Positions 33,429 to 44,238 of a DNA stretch of 64,000 bases are shown piece after piece. The notes under the pieces were generated by a model that was not told the DNA's origin, searched no databases, and saw nothing but the letters and a program-made list of their open reading frames with translations. The number at the start of each line of letters is the position of its first letter. The first letter of the stretch is position 1. The translations under genes were made by a program, and so were the position numbers. The stretch covers positions 4,278,001 to 4,342,000 of the forward strand of contig JAUKUA010000007.1 of the NCBI GenBank assembly GCA_030549175.1, given 5' to 3'. The stretch comes from Lasiosphaeris hirsuta (Eukaryota; Ascomycota; Sordariomycetes; Sordariales; Lasiosphaeriaceae).

Positions 33429-35349
33429 TTCGGGGCTTGGTTTGTTGTGGTTTTCTCTCCCTGGCGGTGAGGTTTGATGCCAACAGGCAGGCAGACAGAG
33501 CGAGATTGAGGTTTTGGAAATTGGTTTGGTGGGGGGATGGGCAGTGTGTGTGTCGCCTTACCTCGTGTGCGGGCGCGATTTGTGATGTCGTCACGCTGTA
33601 CGTCGCAGGAGGCTGTCTACATGGAATTCGATGCTGATGCGGAGTGGCAAACGAAAAGGCGCGATGATTGCCGAGGTCGTGCTGAAATGCCCTCCTCAGC
33701 AAATCATAGCCGCATCAGGGAACCCTGACAAAAAGCTTGGAGAAAGCTTAAGATGGCCCGGGATAACTCCGGACCCAGCACCTCCCCGACTCCCAACTCT
33801 CAGGCCCAGGAAGGCGCGATGTCCCGCGAAGGACAAAGGGGAAGGGATCTGTTTCAAGCAGCGCCGATGCTGGGTGGACACCGCTGTGTTAAATAAAGCT
33901 TGCTACCTTGCGTCAAGCAGTGCGACGTCTGCCGACGCCGTCTCCATTCCATGCTCCCCACTCGCCGTTCATTCTCAATTGTCCAGTTCCCCAGATAGGA
34001 AACTGGATATTGGCGGTCCATTCTACTACCGACCACCACACCGCACAGCAGGCTCACTGGTCCGAATGGCTGACATGACTGATCCGTACCACACACTATC
34101 CCGCGTCGTCCTCAGCCATCGCCAACTGATGCACTGATGCAATCGCGTTTGTGCCGGCAGCCAGGACCGCTGGCCCGCCTTTTATTCTCAGCCCGCGTTA
34201 GCCGAGCGCGCAAGTCCCCGGCGCACCATTCGACAATGTGATGTGCTGTACGGACAATTTCGAGGATATTGACCGCGCAGGACGGGGTTTTGCCCAGCGA
34301 CTGAACGAGGCTACGCGCTTTGGCCGATGCAGTACCGATCCTCATCAATCTGTTGACAATTGTTTAATATGTCAATCAATGGAACAATGGAAGAGCTGAC
34401 CGGGCAAGGGATTGCCGGCTCGATCGACTTCCCCCTGAACCAGGCTTCCATCGCTTGGTCTCCCACTCGCGTGCCACCGCCCACCGCCGTACCACCGGGT
34501 CTTGGTCTCGCTGATGCAGCCACGACCCCAATCCGAATTTCCAAATCCCCCCGTTCGGTTCAAGAAGGGTGCCGCGTTCGAGCCCAACAGTTCGTGTCGT
34601 GGCATTGAGGCCTGAAGCCACCACGGGCGCTGCGACTTCGGCCTGGCCATTGGACAAAACAAACACTGGCCAGTTTCAGCATCGAGCCTTGTGTCCTTCG
34701 CATCCTGCCCTCGAGGTATGTACATCTTGCGCAGCAGGACTGGAGTCCCAGCTCCGCCTAAATGGTGGCACAGAGGTCATGCCGGCCTGCTACCCTCTGT
34801 CCCGTGCCGCCAATGAGGAGGGCCCGGCAGGTGCACAGCTGCCTTATCGTCTGCCCGCGACCTGGTGAGCGAGAGAAGTCGTAGTGTGCGTGGGCCAAAG
34901 GAAGTCAAAAAGAGCCAAAGAGATGCCAGATGGCTGCCGCCAGCTCTAGGCTTTCACAACCCCCCCCCCCCGATGAGCCTAGCTCGAATCAACAGGGGTA
35001 CCTAGTGGCTGTGGTGTGTGCGGAACAGCGCTCTGCGGCTGCCTTCCCCCCCCCCCCCGCACTATTGGGAGAAACATGTGAGCGGCGGCCACCCCAGATC
35101 GAGTTATCGATCAACTGCTGTCCATGATCCGCGTCAACTGGCGACTATCAACCATTTTTCTCTCTCAAATCACCATCCCAACGGTCCGGCCGCCCCCCTC
35201 GCTCGACCGTGCCCAGCGCCGGCTCGCTCGACACCCGACGAGAGCGACAATACGCAGGAACACGGGAATGCAAGGTTCATGGCATCGCCTAGCCCGGTCC
35301 TAACGTCTTTCTATGCAACTCTGGCCCCGCACCTGCGGTCCCTTGATGG
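33429..35349. other. Intergenic between the SDHAF4 gene and the FHA kinase gene
   Basis: No gene is supported in 1.9 kb. It should hold both promoters (divergent pair). C runs occur near 34962-34971 and 35047-35059. Open frames here are short and overlap. Confidence 0.45.
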
Positions 35350-37332
35350 ATGATGGCTGAACCATACCAAGTGGCGCCGCCCGTCTTCACCCTCGTGCCG
35401 TTAAATGCGGCAGCGAAGAGAGCGACAGAAAACCCCATAAATAACTACCATCAACAGGTCATCGACAGCAATACCTTTGGTCTGTGGTTGTCTTTTGACG
35501 ACAGCGACAAGGAAGAATACACCATCGGCCGCAACAGGGACTGTGACATCTACCTCCCCGACCAAAAAGGCTCCCGCGGCGCCATTTCCGACATCCATGC
35601 CGCCTTCCGCATCGTCCCCGAGACGGGTGCCGTGCTCCTGATTGACTATTCAGAGCACCGCCTCACGACACCCTTCGCGCCCAGCAGCAGCAGCAGCAGC
35701 AGCAGCCATGCCGGCTACACTATCAAGTTCCACGGCGACTCGAGCTCGGTCCTTGTTGCCCTTGGCATCAACTCGCGCATCGCCTTTGGCCGTGAGAACT
35801 ACTACCAGTTTGAGATACGGTGGCATTCGGACGGGCTGTACGGCTTCCGCAAAGACGAGCCTTATTCTGTTGGGCCGAGACATGCGCGCCACCGACGATA
35901 TGTGCAGAAGGACAGGGTGGGTGGCGGCGCATACGGCACCGTCTTTTCTGCTCTGGACGTCAACAACGGACGCCTGATGGCCGTCAAAAGATTTCACAAC
36001 CTGTCGGGCAAGAACCTGGTTTTTGCGACTCGCGAAATGGCCAACCTCTTTAAAATCAATAACGACAGGTCGATACAGCATGTAGGTCTAGCCCCTTTTT
36101 TGTTCTTCACTCACTTCCCGACGGTTTTTTTTTTTTTTTTTTTCTTCTTCAGTTGCTGATGCTCTTTTTTTTTTTACGCCGTCCAGGAACATATTCTCCA
36201 AATCCTCGAGTCTGCAGGCGGCGGCGAAAAAGACAATTGGGGCGAGATTTTCATGCCACTAAAAGCTGGGAACTTGAAATCGCTGGTGGAAACAACACCG
36301 GATCTGGATGAAGCCGAAGTCGCCAATGTTGTATTGCGCCAGATGCTCCTCGCGCTGCAGTGCATTGCCTCGCATAAAATCGTGCACCGGGATATCAAGC
36401 CCGAGAATATCCTACTCGACTGCAACGAAGATGGCAGTTACCACTTTTGTCTTGGCGACTTCGGGCTCTCGAACGACCCGAAACTAGCCAGAACGGTGGC
36501 GGGCACGGAGCCTTTCATGGCCCCCGAGGTCTTTCACCGGCAGCCTCAATCGACCAAGGTTGACATCTGGTCGCTCTTCGCCACGTACATCTGGGTGTAC
36601 AACACGCAGAGATTCCGGCAGCAATGTACACATTACGGTGCTAGCAACATCCATCAGTGGCTAGTCAAAATCGCAACGCTGCCAGAACACTCGCGCGTCA
36701 GAGGAATGGCAAGCGTCAACCCGAGGGCGCGGCCGTCGGCATCGGTACAGCTTATGCTCCTGGACGCGGACGAGGATGACGAGGATGCCCAGGGGGGTTA
36801 CGGCGATGGTGGGGATGACGACGGACTGGCGTACCCCCCGGGCGCGGGTGGTGATGAAGTTGGAGACGAGCTGGTTTCTGACTTTCAAAACCGGATGCGC
36901 CTCGATGACGACTCGGGCATGGGCTACGGGCCGGACAGCGAAGAGATGGCGCAAAGGCCGGAGGTGCCGTGGTTCGAGCCTTACATGAGCAATGTGAACC
37001 TGAACTATCACTGGGAGCATAATGAGCAGGGGCCGAGCGATGCCGGCGCCAGGTATATGATGTCTCCGATGGGCGGTCACGGCGACCAAGACGACCCGCG
37101 CGGGGACCCCCAGGTGAGTCTGATGCTGATATGATTGGCGGATGCTGTGTCTAATCTGCTCGTATAGGCATTTGTGCTGCCATATGGCGATACGTACGGG
37201 CCGGCGGAAGAGACTGGGAGCGGGACAGTGGTGCCCGACCAGTGGACCCAGCGGCCGCTGATGACGGAAGAGGAGCCGGTATACCAGGAATCACAGAGGA
37301 GACGGCACCACAAAGGCAAGCAAAAGGGCTAG
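35350..37332 (+). CDS. FHA-domain serine/threonine protein kinase
   Basis: Exons 35350-36081, 36187-37113 and 37168-37332 encode 607 residues, all in phase 0. Intron 1 (GTAGGT to CCAG) holds T tracts; intron 2 has CTAAT and TATAG. An FHA domain spans about residues 35-150: YTIGRNRDCDIYLPD, then SDIHAAFRI with the phosphothreonine-binding Arg/Ser/His pattern, interrupted by a poly-Ser loop. A kinase domain starts at about 188 with VGGGAYGTVF (glycine loop) and AVKRF (Lys). It continues with HRDIKPENILL (about 311), GDFGLS, GTEPFMAPEVF and VDIWSL. These catalytic residues are intact, so an active kinase is expected. The tail is acidic (DADEDDEDAQGG). FHA plus kinase order is as in Rad53/Chk2, but FHA sits closer to the kinase and I cannot claim orthology. 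It could belong to a fungal-specific FHA kinase group. ATG 35353 is an equally good start. Confidence 0.85.
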
Positions 37333-38364
37333 CCGCGCCACTGATCGAGAAAGCGAAGCCCCTCGATGGAAAAATTTTCATTTTTTATTTTTCCCCTTTC
37401 CTGCGTCATAACAACCGCTGTTCAACGCCGTAGCTTCTCAGAGATGTTGGTATTCGCAGTTTCATTTAGACACGGCATTGGTGACGACAGACAACCGGTA
37501 GCATGGTTTTTGATTTCTTTGTCCCGTTGGCATGGTCAAGCGAGTTTTACAAAAGGGGGGGGGGGGACTCTGCGGGACTAGCAGCTGCATCGGATTCACT
37601 TTTGTATTGGCTGGCTTTGCATTTGCATGAGCCCGCATTCTGGAGTCGGGTACGTTTTGATACCCAGTTTGCGTCCTGGGGCACGGTCACATGGTAGGGC
37701 ACTCGAGATGACCAAGACGGGTGTCGGGGAATGGGCAGAATGAGTTGCGGCAGTGGTGAGAATGGCGATATACGTTACAGCAAGCTGAACAGCAGGAAGA
37801 CCCAGAAGGGTCCGGCAGACCATGCCTGAGTGGTCTTATACGTTGACGGAATCTGTTTCAGGGGGTACTATTCGGCTGGTTCTGTTGGTTAGGTATGTTC
37901 CCGGCGATACTCCAATACGAGAGAATCAAAGACGGGGTTGGGACCCATATACGCCATTATGATGACGAGGACTGAGGTCGTCGCCGCATGTGCGTCGGAC
38001 TAACGATGCACGCTACAGAAGCAGGATTTGATGACCTGCTAGGCCGGATTGGACTCGTGCAATAGGCGGTCAGGCCAGGCACCCAGCACCCAACCAGTCC
38101 AAGATGCCTCTTTGTAGTTAGGATGGAATGGTGCCATGTGGGGTGGGGCCCAAAGATGTGAGTCGGCGCCGAAACCGGTGCCGGAGCGGTGGTCCATTGG
38201 CCATTCCTTGCAGTGCTGATTCATTGAAGCTGGCTGCCATGAATATTTTTTCCCCTTCAATTTCCAGCGTCAAGGACGGCGGCACCTATTCAAAAGACCC
38301 GGAAACCAAAAAAAAAAAAAAAAAAAAAAAAAAACACAGGAAAAAAAAAAGGAAGCCGGCCGCG
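37333..38364. other. Intergenic between the kinase and MFS genes
   Basis: No gene is seen. A G run lies at about 37555-37566 and an A tract of about 24-26 nt at about 38310-38334, followed by a second A10, immediately before the MFS start codon. Confidence 0.45.
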
Positions 38365-39873
38365 ATGAAGGCCGCACGCTGGCTCCTCATTGAGTCGGGC
38401 CTCCAGTCGGTGCACGCGACGGGCCGCGACGCCGCCCTCATCATCCTGTCGCGCAGCTGCCGCATGTTCGCCTACGGCGCGTCGGCCCTCGTCCTCGCCC
38501 TCTTCTTCGCCGAGCTGGGCTTCTCCGACGCCGCCATCGGCGCCTTCATGACCCTCACCCTGTGCGGCGACGTCTTCCTCAGCCTGCTGCTCACCCAGGT
38601 CGCCGACCGCGTCGGCCGCCGCCGCACGCTCATGGTCGGCAGCGTGCTGATGGTGGCGAGTGGCGTCGTGTTTGGGGTGTGCGAGCGGTACTGGGTGTTA
38701 CTGGGCGCGGCGGTGGTGGGTGTGATTAGTGCCACCGGCGGGGACTTTGGGCCGTTTCGCGCCATCGAGGAGAGTGTCCTGGCCGAGCTTACCGGCCCCG
38801 CGGCCAGGCCTGATGTCCTCTCGTGGTACGTCACGGCTGCGAGTCTGGGGTCGAGTGTTGGGTTCGAGTTCTCTGGTCGGTTTGTTGAGGCGCTGCGCGC
38901 GCGCGAGGGCTGGACTTTGCTGGATGCCTACCACGGGTGCTTCTGGCTGTACACGGTCATGGGCCTGGTCAATATTGCCTGTGTGCTTGGGCTGTCGGAG
39001 CGGTGCGAGCTGCGGCGGCGGCCAGTAGTGGAGGAGGAGGAGGAGGAGGAGGAGGAGGAGGAGGAAGAGGTGGAAGAGGAGGTGGTGGTGGCAGCAGCGG
39101 CCGGGGACGAAGCGGATGGGCTGCTGGAGGGGGGAGGGGGCGCCGGCAAGGCGGCCGGGGACGCGGAGCGCAAGGGCTACGGCTACTTTGCGCAGATCTC
39201 GCGCGACACGCTGTCCGTCATGGCCGTGCTGTGGTTCCTGCTCATGGTCGACTCGATGGCCGACGGCATGGTCTACATGTCGCTGACGACCTACTACCTC
39301 GACCAGAAGTTCCACCTGCCCAAGTCGGCGCTCGGCGACATGCTGTCGGCCGCCTACGTGCTGTGCACGGCCACGTCGGTGCTGGCCGGCCCGCTGGTGC
39401 GCCGCATCGGCCTCGTCAACACCATGGTCTTCACCCACATCCCGTCCTCGGCCGCCGTGCTGCTGTTCCCCTTCCCCCGCGGCGTGCCCGCCACCTTCGC
39501 CCTGCTCCTGCTCCGCGTCGGCCTCAACAACATGGACCAGGCCCCCCGCGCCGCCCTCATCGCCGCCGTCGTCCGCCCCCACGAGCGCACCGCCGTCATG
39601 GGCATCACGACGCTCCTGCGCACCCTCGCGTCCATCACCGGCCCCAGCGTCACCGGCTTCCTCGCGGCCAACGGCCGCTTCTGGATCGCCTTTGTCGCCG
39701 CCGGCACGCTCCGTCTTGCCTACGATCTGGGCCTGTTTGCCCTGTTTATTAATATCAAGCTGCACAGGCACGAGCAGGTTGAGCCTGGGCCTGGGCCTGA
39801 CCCTGGGCCTGACCCTGAGCCGCAGGTGGCTGGAGGAGATGGGGTTGGCGCCCGGATGACGAGCACGGTTTAA
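38365..39873 (+). CDS. Major facilitator superfamily transporter
   Basis: A single exon encodes 502 residues with about 12 hydrophobic segments in two halves. The loop DRVGRRRTLMVG after helix 2 is the MFS motif A. Helices include GASALVLALFFAELGFSDAA, VLLGAAVVGVISATGGDFG and VMAVLWFLLMVDSMADGM. The central cytoplasmic loop (about residues 222-275) carries an acidic Glu run from a GAG repeat (39031-39087), then a Gly-rich stretch. The tail has a Pro-Gly-Pro-Asp repeat. The substrate cannot be told from sequence; MFS members move sugars, drugs or metabolites. ATG 38365 is preferred. An in-frame ATG at 38239 would add a poly-Lys segment encoded by the A tract, which looks like leader DNA. The gene is convergent with the membrane-protein gene ending at 40016. 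Confidence 0.85.
   Translation: MKAARWLLIESGLQSVHATGRDAALIILSRSCRMFAYGASALVLALFFAELGFSDAAIGAFMTLTLCGDVFLSLLLTQVADRVGRRRTLMVGSVLMVASGVVFGVCERYWVLLGAAVVGVISATGGDFGPFRAIEESVLAELTGPAARPDVLSWYVTAASLGSSVGFEFSGRFVEALRAREGWTLLDAYHGCFWLYTVMGLVNIACVLGLSERCELRRRPVVEEEEEEEEEEEEEVEEEVVVAAAAGDEADGLLEGGGGAGKAAGDAERKGYGYFAQISRDTLSVMAVLWFLLMVDSMADGMVYMSLTTYYLDQKFHLPKSALGDMLSAAYVLCTATSVLAGPLVRRIGLVNTMVFTHIPSSAAVLLFPFPRGVPATFALLLLRVGLNNMDQAPRAALIAAVVRPHERTAVMGITTLLRTLASITGPSVTGFLAANGRFWIAFVAAGTLRLAYDLGLFALFINIKLHRHEQVEPGPGPDPGPDPEPQVAGGDGVGARMTSTV
39031..39087 (+). repeat. GAG trinucleotide repeat encoding poly-Glu
   Basis: Near-perfect gag units code for about 13 consecutive Glu residues in the central loop of the MFS transporter. 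Copy number changes would keep the frame. Confidence 0.9.
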
Positions 39874-40015
39874 GGGTGGGGGTTTTGGCTTGGGGGTTCA
39901 AAGGTAAAGGGGAAAAGGGGCAATTATACAGGAATGTACAGCCTGAGTAACAATTACTATTATGCTACGGCAGCTACCGACCGGGGTATTATCTTGCTCT
40001 CTCCTGCCCTGGCCG

Positions 40016-40960
40016 TTACCCATTCTTCCTCACACTGACCTCGGTGGTCATGACCACCGACGGGCCATCGGGCTTGGCGGCACCGGCACCCGACGCGACG
40101 TAGACGCTGTTTCCGAGATTGTCCGGGTCCGGCGGCGGCGGCGGCGGCGGCTGCGCCAGGCCCTGCTCGGCCGTGGTCTGGTCGGAGCTGGAGCCCGGCA
40201 GGCGGGCGGTGGCGCGCGTGAGCTCGACGAGCCGGTTGAGGATGCTGAACTCAATCTTGAGCTTGACGCTGTACACGAGCGTCTTGTACGACGTCTGGAT
40301 GTCGTGCAGGTTGGCGTACTCGAGCACCATGATGTTGACGTCGAGCAGCACGATGATGATGTTGACGACGAGCAGGTGGATGATGAGCGCGCGCGCGCGC
40401 CGGCCGCCCTTGTCGTTCATGCCGACGGCCGCGCGCGTGCGCATCAGCCTCACGGCCTCCCGGATGTACAGCCCCGAGAGGGTCACCTCCTGGACGAAGA
40501 AGATGGTGACCTGCAGCTTCTCGTAGACCGAGTACGGCCTGAGGAACGGTTCCGGGTGCGCCGAGTTGACGCCAAAGGCCAGCACGCTGACGGGCACGTG
40601 GCACACGACCACGTTGGTGACGATCATGGCCAGCACCAGGCGCAGGTGCAGGCGGTTGTGCAGCACCAGGTGCAGGCGCGAGTACAGGACGAGAGACTGG
40701 CCCGTCACCATGCCCCACCACCCAAAGATGAACATGGACACCAGCACGAAGCGCCCCGCGCCCGGCACGTACGCCTTGAGCATGAAGCCGACGGCGTGCG
40801 GCACGATGCCCCACGTCGCCGCCACGAAGCTCCAGAAGTACAGCCCGCTACGCCGCTTAAAGGTCGCGAGGATGATGAAGCTCAGCTCGGCCACGTTGTA
40901 CAGCGCGATGCTGGGGAAGATGGTGATGGCCGCCATCGTGGCCGGGTCCAGCGAGGCCAT
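40016..40960 (-). CDS. Seven-helix fungal membrane protein (DUF7703-like)
   Basis: An intronless 314-residue protein on the minus strand. Seven hydrophobic segments are visible, among them AAITIFPSIALYNVAELSFI, LYFWSFVAATWGIVPHAVGF, FVLVSMFIFGWWGMVTGQSL, LVLAMIVTNVVVCHVPVSVL and LIIHLLVVNIIIVLLDVNIM. The motif FKRRSGLYFWSF after helix 1 and YEKLQVTIFFVQEVTLSGLY are typical of a fungal family of unknown function that I recall as DUF7703. The topology resembles seven-helix receptors, but no ligand or G-protein site can be named. The C-terminal ~70 residues are disordered, with a run of seven Pro followed by a Thr/Val/Ser-rich end. The family name is from memory. The Pro run lies in a (GGC)n-rich stretch that might vary. 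Confidence 0.75.
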   Translation of the reverse strand: MASLDPATMAAITIFPSIALYNVAELSFIILATFKRRSGLYFWSFVAATWGIVPHAVGFMLKAYVPGAGRFVLVSMFIFGWWGMVTGQSLVLYSRLHLVLHNRLHLRLVLAMIVTNVVVCHVPVSVLAFGVNSAHPEPFLRPYSVYEKLQVTIFFVQEVTLSGLYIREAVRLMRTRAAVGMNDKGGRRARALIIHLLVVNIIIVLLDVNIMVLEYANLHDIQTSYKTLVYSVKLKIEFSILNRLVELTRATARLPGSSSDQTTAEQGLAQPPPPPPPDPDNLGNSVYVASGAGAAKPDGPSVVMTTEVSVRKNG

Positions 40961-43921
40961 GGTGGCGGTGCTAGCTCTGAGATTATTGGTGTAAAATAAC
41001 TATGTTGGTTGTTCTAGAGAATTGTTGTCTGAGAGAATAAGGGGGAGGGAAGGGGAGTGAAAGAGATGAAAGAGGAAATTGTGCCGAATTGGGGACAAGA
41101 AGCCAAGAAATGCTGGATTACGAATGCCATTAAGTACCCCCCCCCCCCCTCCTCCCCCATTCCTTACTTTTGCGATATAGCATTCGGTATACTGGGAATG
41201 GAAATCAACCAAGCCAACATGGCTATCGACTTTGTAATACAACACAATAACTGCACGTTCCCCGCGTACCTTAGTAATGCACTTCGTAGTGCCACCGAGC
41301 CGTCCAATAAGAACTCAAGCCCGAATGCTACACACTTGGACAAGTGTTAAAGGCTATGCCAGCCACAGCGGCTGCGGCCAGTCAAAAGTGAGCTTCGAGG
41401 AGAACCTAACGCGGCAGCGACAGAAACTCCAACTGGCAACAACCGAGCAGCGGCCGAAGCAAGACCAAGGAGCACAACGGCAGCTCTAGCGTTTGCGGCT
41501 GCGTCTATTAATGCGTCTTTTTGCTGCTTGTCTTCGGACTTGCTCTCCGTGCATTATCAGGATGCCGGCTCGGTGGGTTTCTTGGCGGCAGTTGCTAGAA
41601 GATAGATGCCGCGGAGCCGGAGCCGGCGCCGGCGAGGGGAATCCCATCCCAAAAAGGGTGACGGATCCTTCACGCCCCAAGTGACTCCTCCATTTTGGCT
41701 AGACCAGAAGCAGTTTCGACCCATGCCAGATGGTACATCTGCACCAACCACGACCACAGTCCATATCCACCATATCCACGGCATCGCGACCTTGGACGCG
41801 CCCGCGGCCGTGCTCGACGGCGGTGCTGAATCTCCCATTCGCATTGAAACTCGACCACCGTCATGGTCGTAGCACTCCGAACAGTCATACTCTCCCTCCC
41901 GATACAACCCCAAACTCACCCTCCGATAACACCAAAACACCCCGCCGCCGGGAGGCCGTCCGGCACTCCGTGGTAGTACGCCATCTGGCCGGCCCGGTCC
42001 CGTGTGTTGGTGGTGCCGTGCCGTTGCGGTTCGCTAGCATCGCGTGCTCGCTGCGTGTGCCGTCCGGGCCGTGAGCGGGTGGTTGCTGCGGGGTGGCGAG
42101 GGCGAGGGCTCCGGTTAGGGCGAGGCATACGTACCGGGCGGTTCCTGCCATGTTGTTTTGGGTGTGGAGTTGGTGGGGAGTTGGGATGTTGAGTTCGAGA
42201 GTCCGTAGCGGCGGTGGCTGAGACCTAGTGAATTGAGGGCGGTAACGGCTTTTCAGTGGCCAAGCTCTGTTAAGGTACCTACCTACCTACCATTTTGTGG
42301 CTGTGGTACAGCTACCCCTGCCCCCGTGCTCCATTAGCCTGGATAACCTGGAGATAACCGACTGCTGCATCCGCGACTACTTCATACCCGCTCTTGGCAT
42401 TAGGGTCACGATGCTGTGGTGAGGATCATGTCGGATTCGGCCGTGGCTTATATATATATGCGAGTGGTGAGGAGTTGATTGTCTTTCATGTTCTGACACT
42501 AATGGAGCGGAGCAATGGAAAAGGATTGTGGATTGAATGGAGTTATGCTCTAGATAAGCGAGCTGGCGAGCAAGGCGCGTGAGCGCCGAACACATACAAA
42601 AGAGAGCGCTATACTAAGGACCTAGGCTCCTGCAGGGAGTGTAAAGCCCCTTGCAAGAGCTGGAGCTCCCAGCCGCAGCTTGTGACTACGCTATAGAGCG
42701 CTATGCCACACACCCACCGCAGTTACGCAGTATACGACACATCCCCGAGTTGATTAAAGGAGCGATAAGCGCTCGTTATCAACTGGCAGGTGGCACACCG
42801 GTCTGGGCGTCAACCGTCAGTTAATTGGCACTGCGAGTAAAGATTTCCTTCGGGCTGAATAATCAGGCACCTACATGCTAATACAGGCCTGTGCGCCCCC
42901 GTGTCCCCCACGTTCCAAAATTAGCCCAAGATCTGCGCCTTTGTAAATGTAAGAAAAGAAGGTTTTACGCACATATACATATACCTCTCTCACTAGCCAC
43001 TACCGCCACTATTATACTGCAACCCTCGTATACGTACTAATGGCGCACTGAAAGTATTTGAAGATAGGACGGTATACGTATAAAGCTGTGTAACTCGTGG
43101 AAAGGCCGAAAACTAGCGCTTATTACTATTTGTAACAAACACTTGCAAATGCAGGTGCGGTGCAGGTGCTGGGAGCACCGTTGAGCGATGCAAAACACGG
43201 GATAAAGAACACCCCCGCGGGAGTCCTGTGCAAGGAGCGGGATAGTTCGGGACGCAGCCCACAAAGAGAATTCATAACACTCTTCCGTTTCTGGATACTC
43301 TGGTCCAGATAGAAAAGAGCCCTGGATCACCCAACTCTGTTAAGTGGTCCAGGCTTCAATTGATCTTCTTGCAACTACCTAACCACTGTTCTACTGTTGA
43401 TCTTCGTTGAGGCCGGGGTGCCGAAAGACCTTTTTTTTTTTTTATTATTTTTTAGCCAGTATGGGCACTTCTGCTGTTCTTCTTCCTTGAACAGTACTCA
43501 CAGGTCGGACAGTGAAAAGGCTCAGGCTGAAGATGTGCCCATTGCAAGTGCTATCTGACAAAGCTGGTTGACGTGAGGCGGTCCTCTCGTCTCCTCGTCA
43601 CCGCCAGAATCTGCGTCCTTTGGACAGGCTCTCTTGACCCGCTTCTGTCTCCCAGCATGAGCGGCGCGTTTTATACCACTATCTCTCGTATGCTTGCTAG
43701 TGGGAGGCATGCTCTAGTACGGTGCGACCGGCGGCCGCTGGGCCTGATTAAGATGATGCTGAGAGGAGTGGTCTTTTGAATTTTGGTCAGTATTTGGGAT
43801 ACCAGTATTTATTGGTGGGGTTGATGTTATTTGGGAGAGCCGTTACCTTGTGGCCTCGCGCCTCCAGTGACGGAAAACCAGCAGCGCGGTTGATTTTTGG
43901 CCCCGTTTGCTTTATTGGCAG
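40961..43921. other. Gene-poor region with relic-like sequence
   Basis: About 3 kb without a firmly supported gene. On the minus strand at 42151-41885 an open frame begins MAGTARYVCLALTGALALA, a signal-peptide-like start, but its remainder is not recognisable. From about 42580 to 43450 the sequence is rich in TATAC/GTATA and gagcgctat words (for example 42607 and 42695), with many stops. It looks like a decayed mobile element, although no element type can be named. A T14 tract lies near 43431. Confidence 0.45.
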
Positions 43922-44238
43922 CCGCTGTGTACGCTGACCACGATATGGACCACGATATGGACCACGATATGGCCAGCGACGCCTTCAGCATGAGCGACGT
44001 GGCTACGGAAGCCTACGAGCCCGACACCATGGCTGTGGATTCCACCCAGCGCAGCGATAACTTCGGGTACATGACGGAGCTCAACATCTTCCCTTCGCCG
44101 GAGCTGGAGAGGGGCAAGGTCTCTCGTTGGACGGGCCCCGGAGGGACGGTGCCGCACTCGCCGTCTCCCGACAGCAACATGGGCGATGGACTTGCCGCTA
44201 CACCACTGGGGGTGTGCTTCCTGAGGGTCGGAAGGTGA
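43922..44238 (+). CDS. Possible exon of a small secreted protein (incomplete model)
   Basis: A textbook acceptor, TTTGCTTTATTGGCAG, ends at 43921. The following frame reads AVYADHDMDHDMDHDMASDA through NFGYMTELNIFPSPELERG to a stop at 44238, about 105 residues. It starts with three exact 12-bp repeats encoding DHDM (43936-43971), giving a His/Asp/Met-rich segment of the sort that can bind metal ions. The short hydrophobic AVYA before it could be the end of a signal peptide whose first exon lies upstream, but I could not find a convincing first exon between 43500 and 43900. A donor-like GGAAGGTGAAG lies at the end. It may be a decayed gene fragment, since the region around it holds repeat remnants. 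Function unknown. Confidence 0.35.
43936..43971 (+). repeat. Three perfect 12-bp repeats encoding Asp-His-Asp-Met
   Basis: The unit gaccacgatatg occurs three times head to tail with no mismatch, in frame with the putative exon at 43922-44238. Confidence 0.95.

Noticed and set aside
34376..34725. Open frames between the SDHAF4 and FHA kinase genes
   Set aside because: Short, overlapping and without motif or splice support.
38698..39771. Long minus-strand frame opposite the MFS gene
   Set aside because: It is the shadow of the MFS coding sequence; the + frame shows clear transmembrane helices and motif A.
39962..40999. Plus-strand frame of 345 codons
   Set aside because: It is antisense to the seven-helix membrane protein and lacks any recognisable feature.
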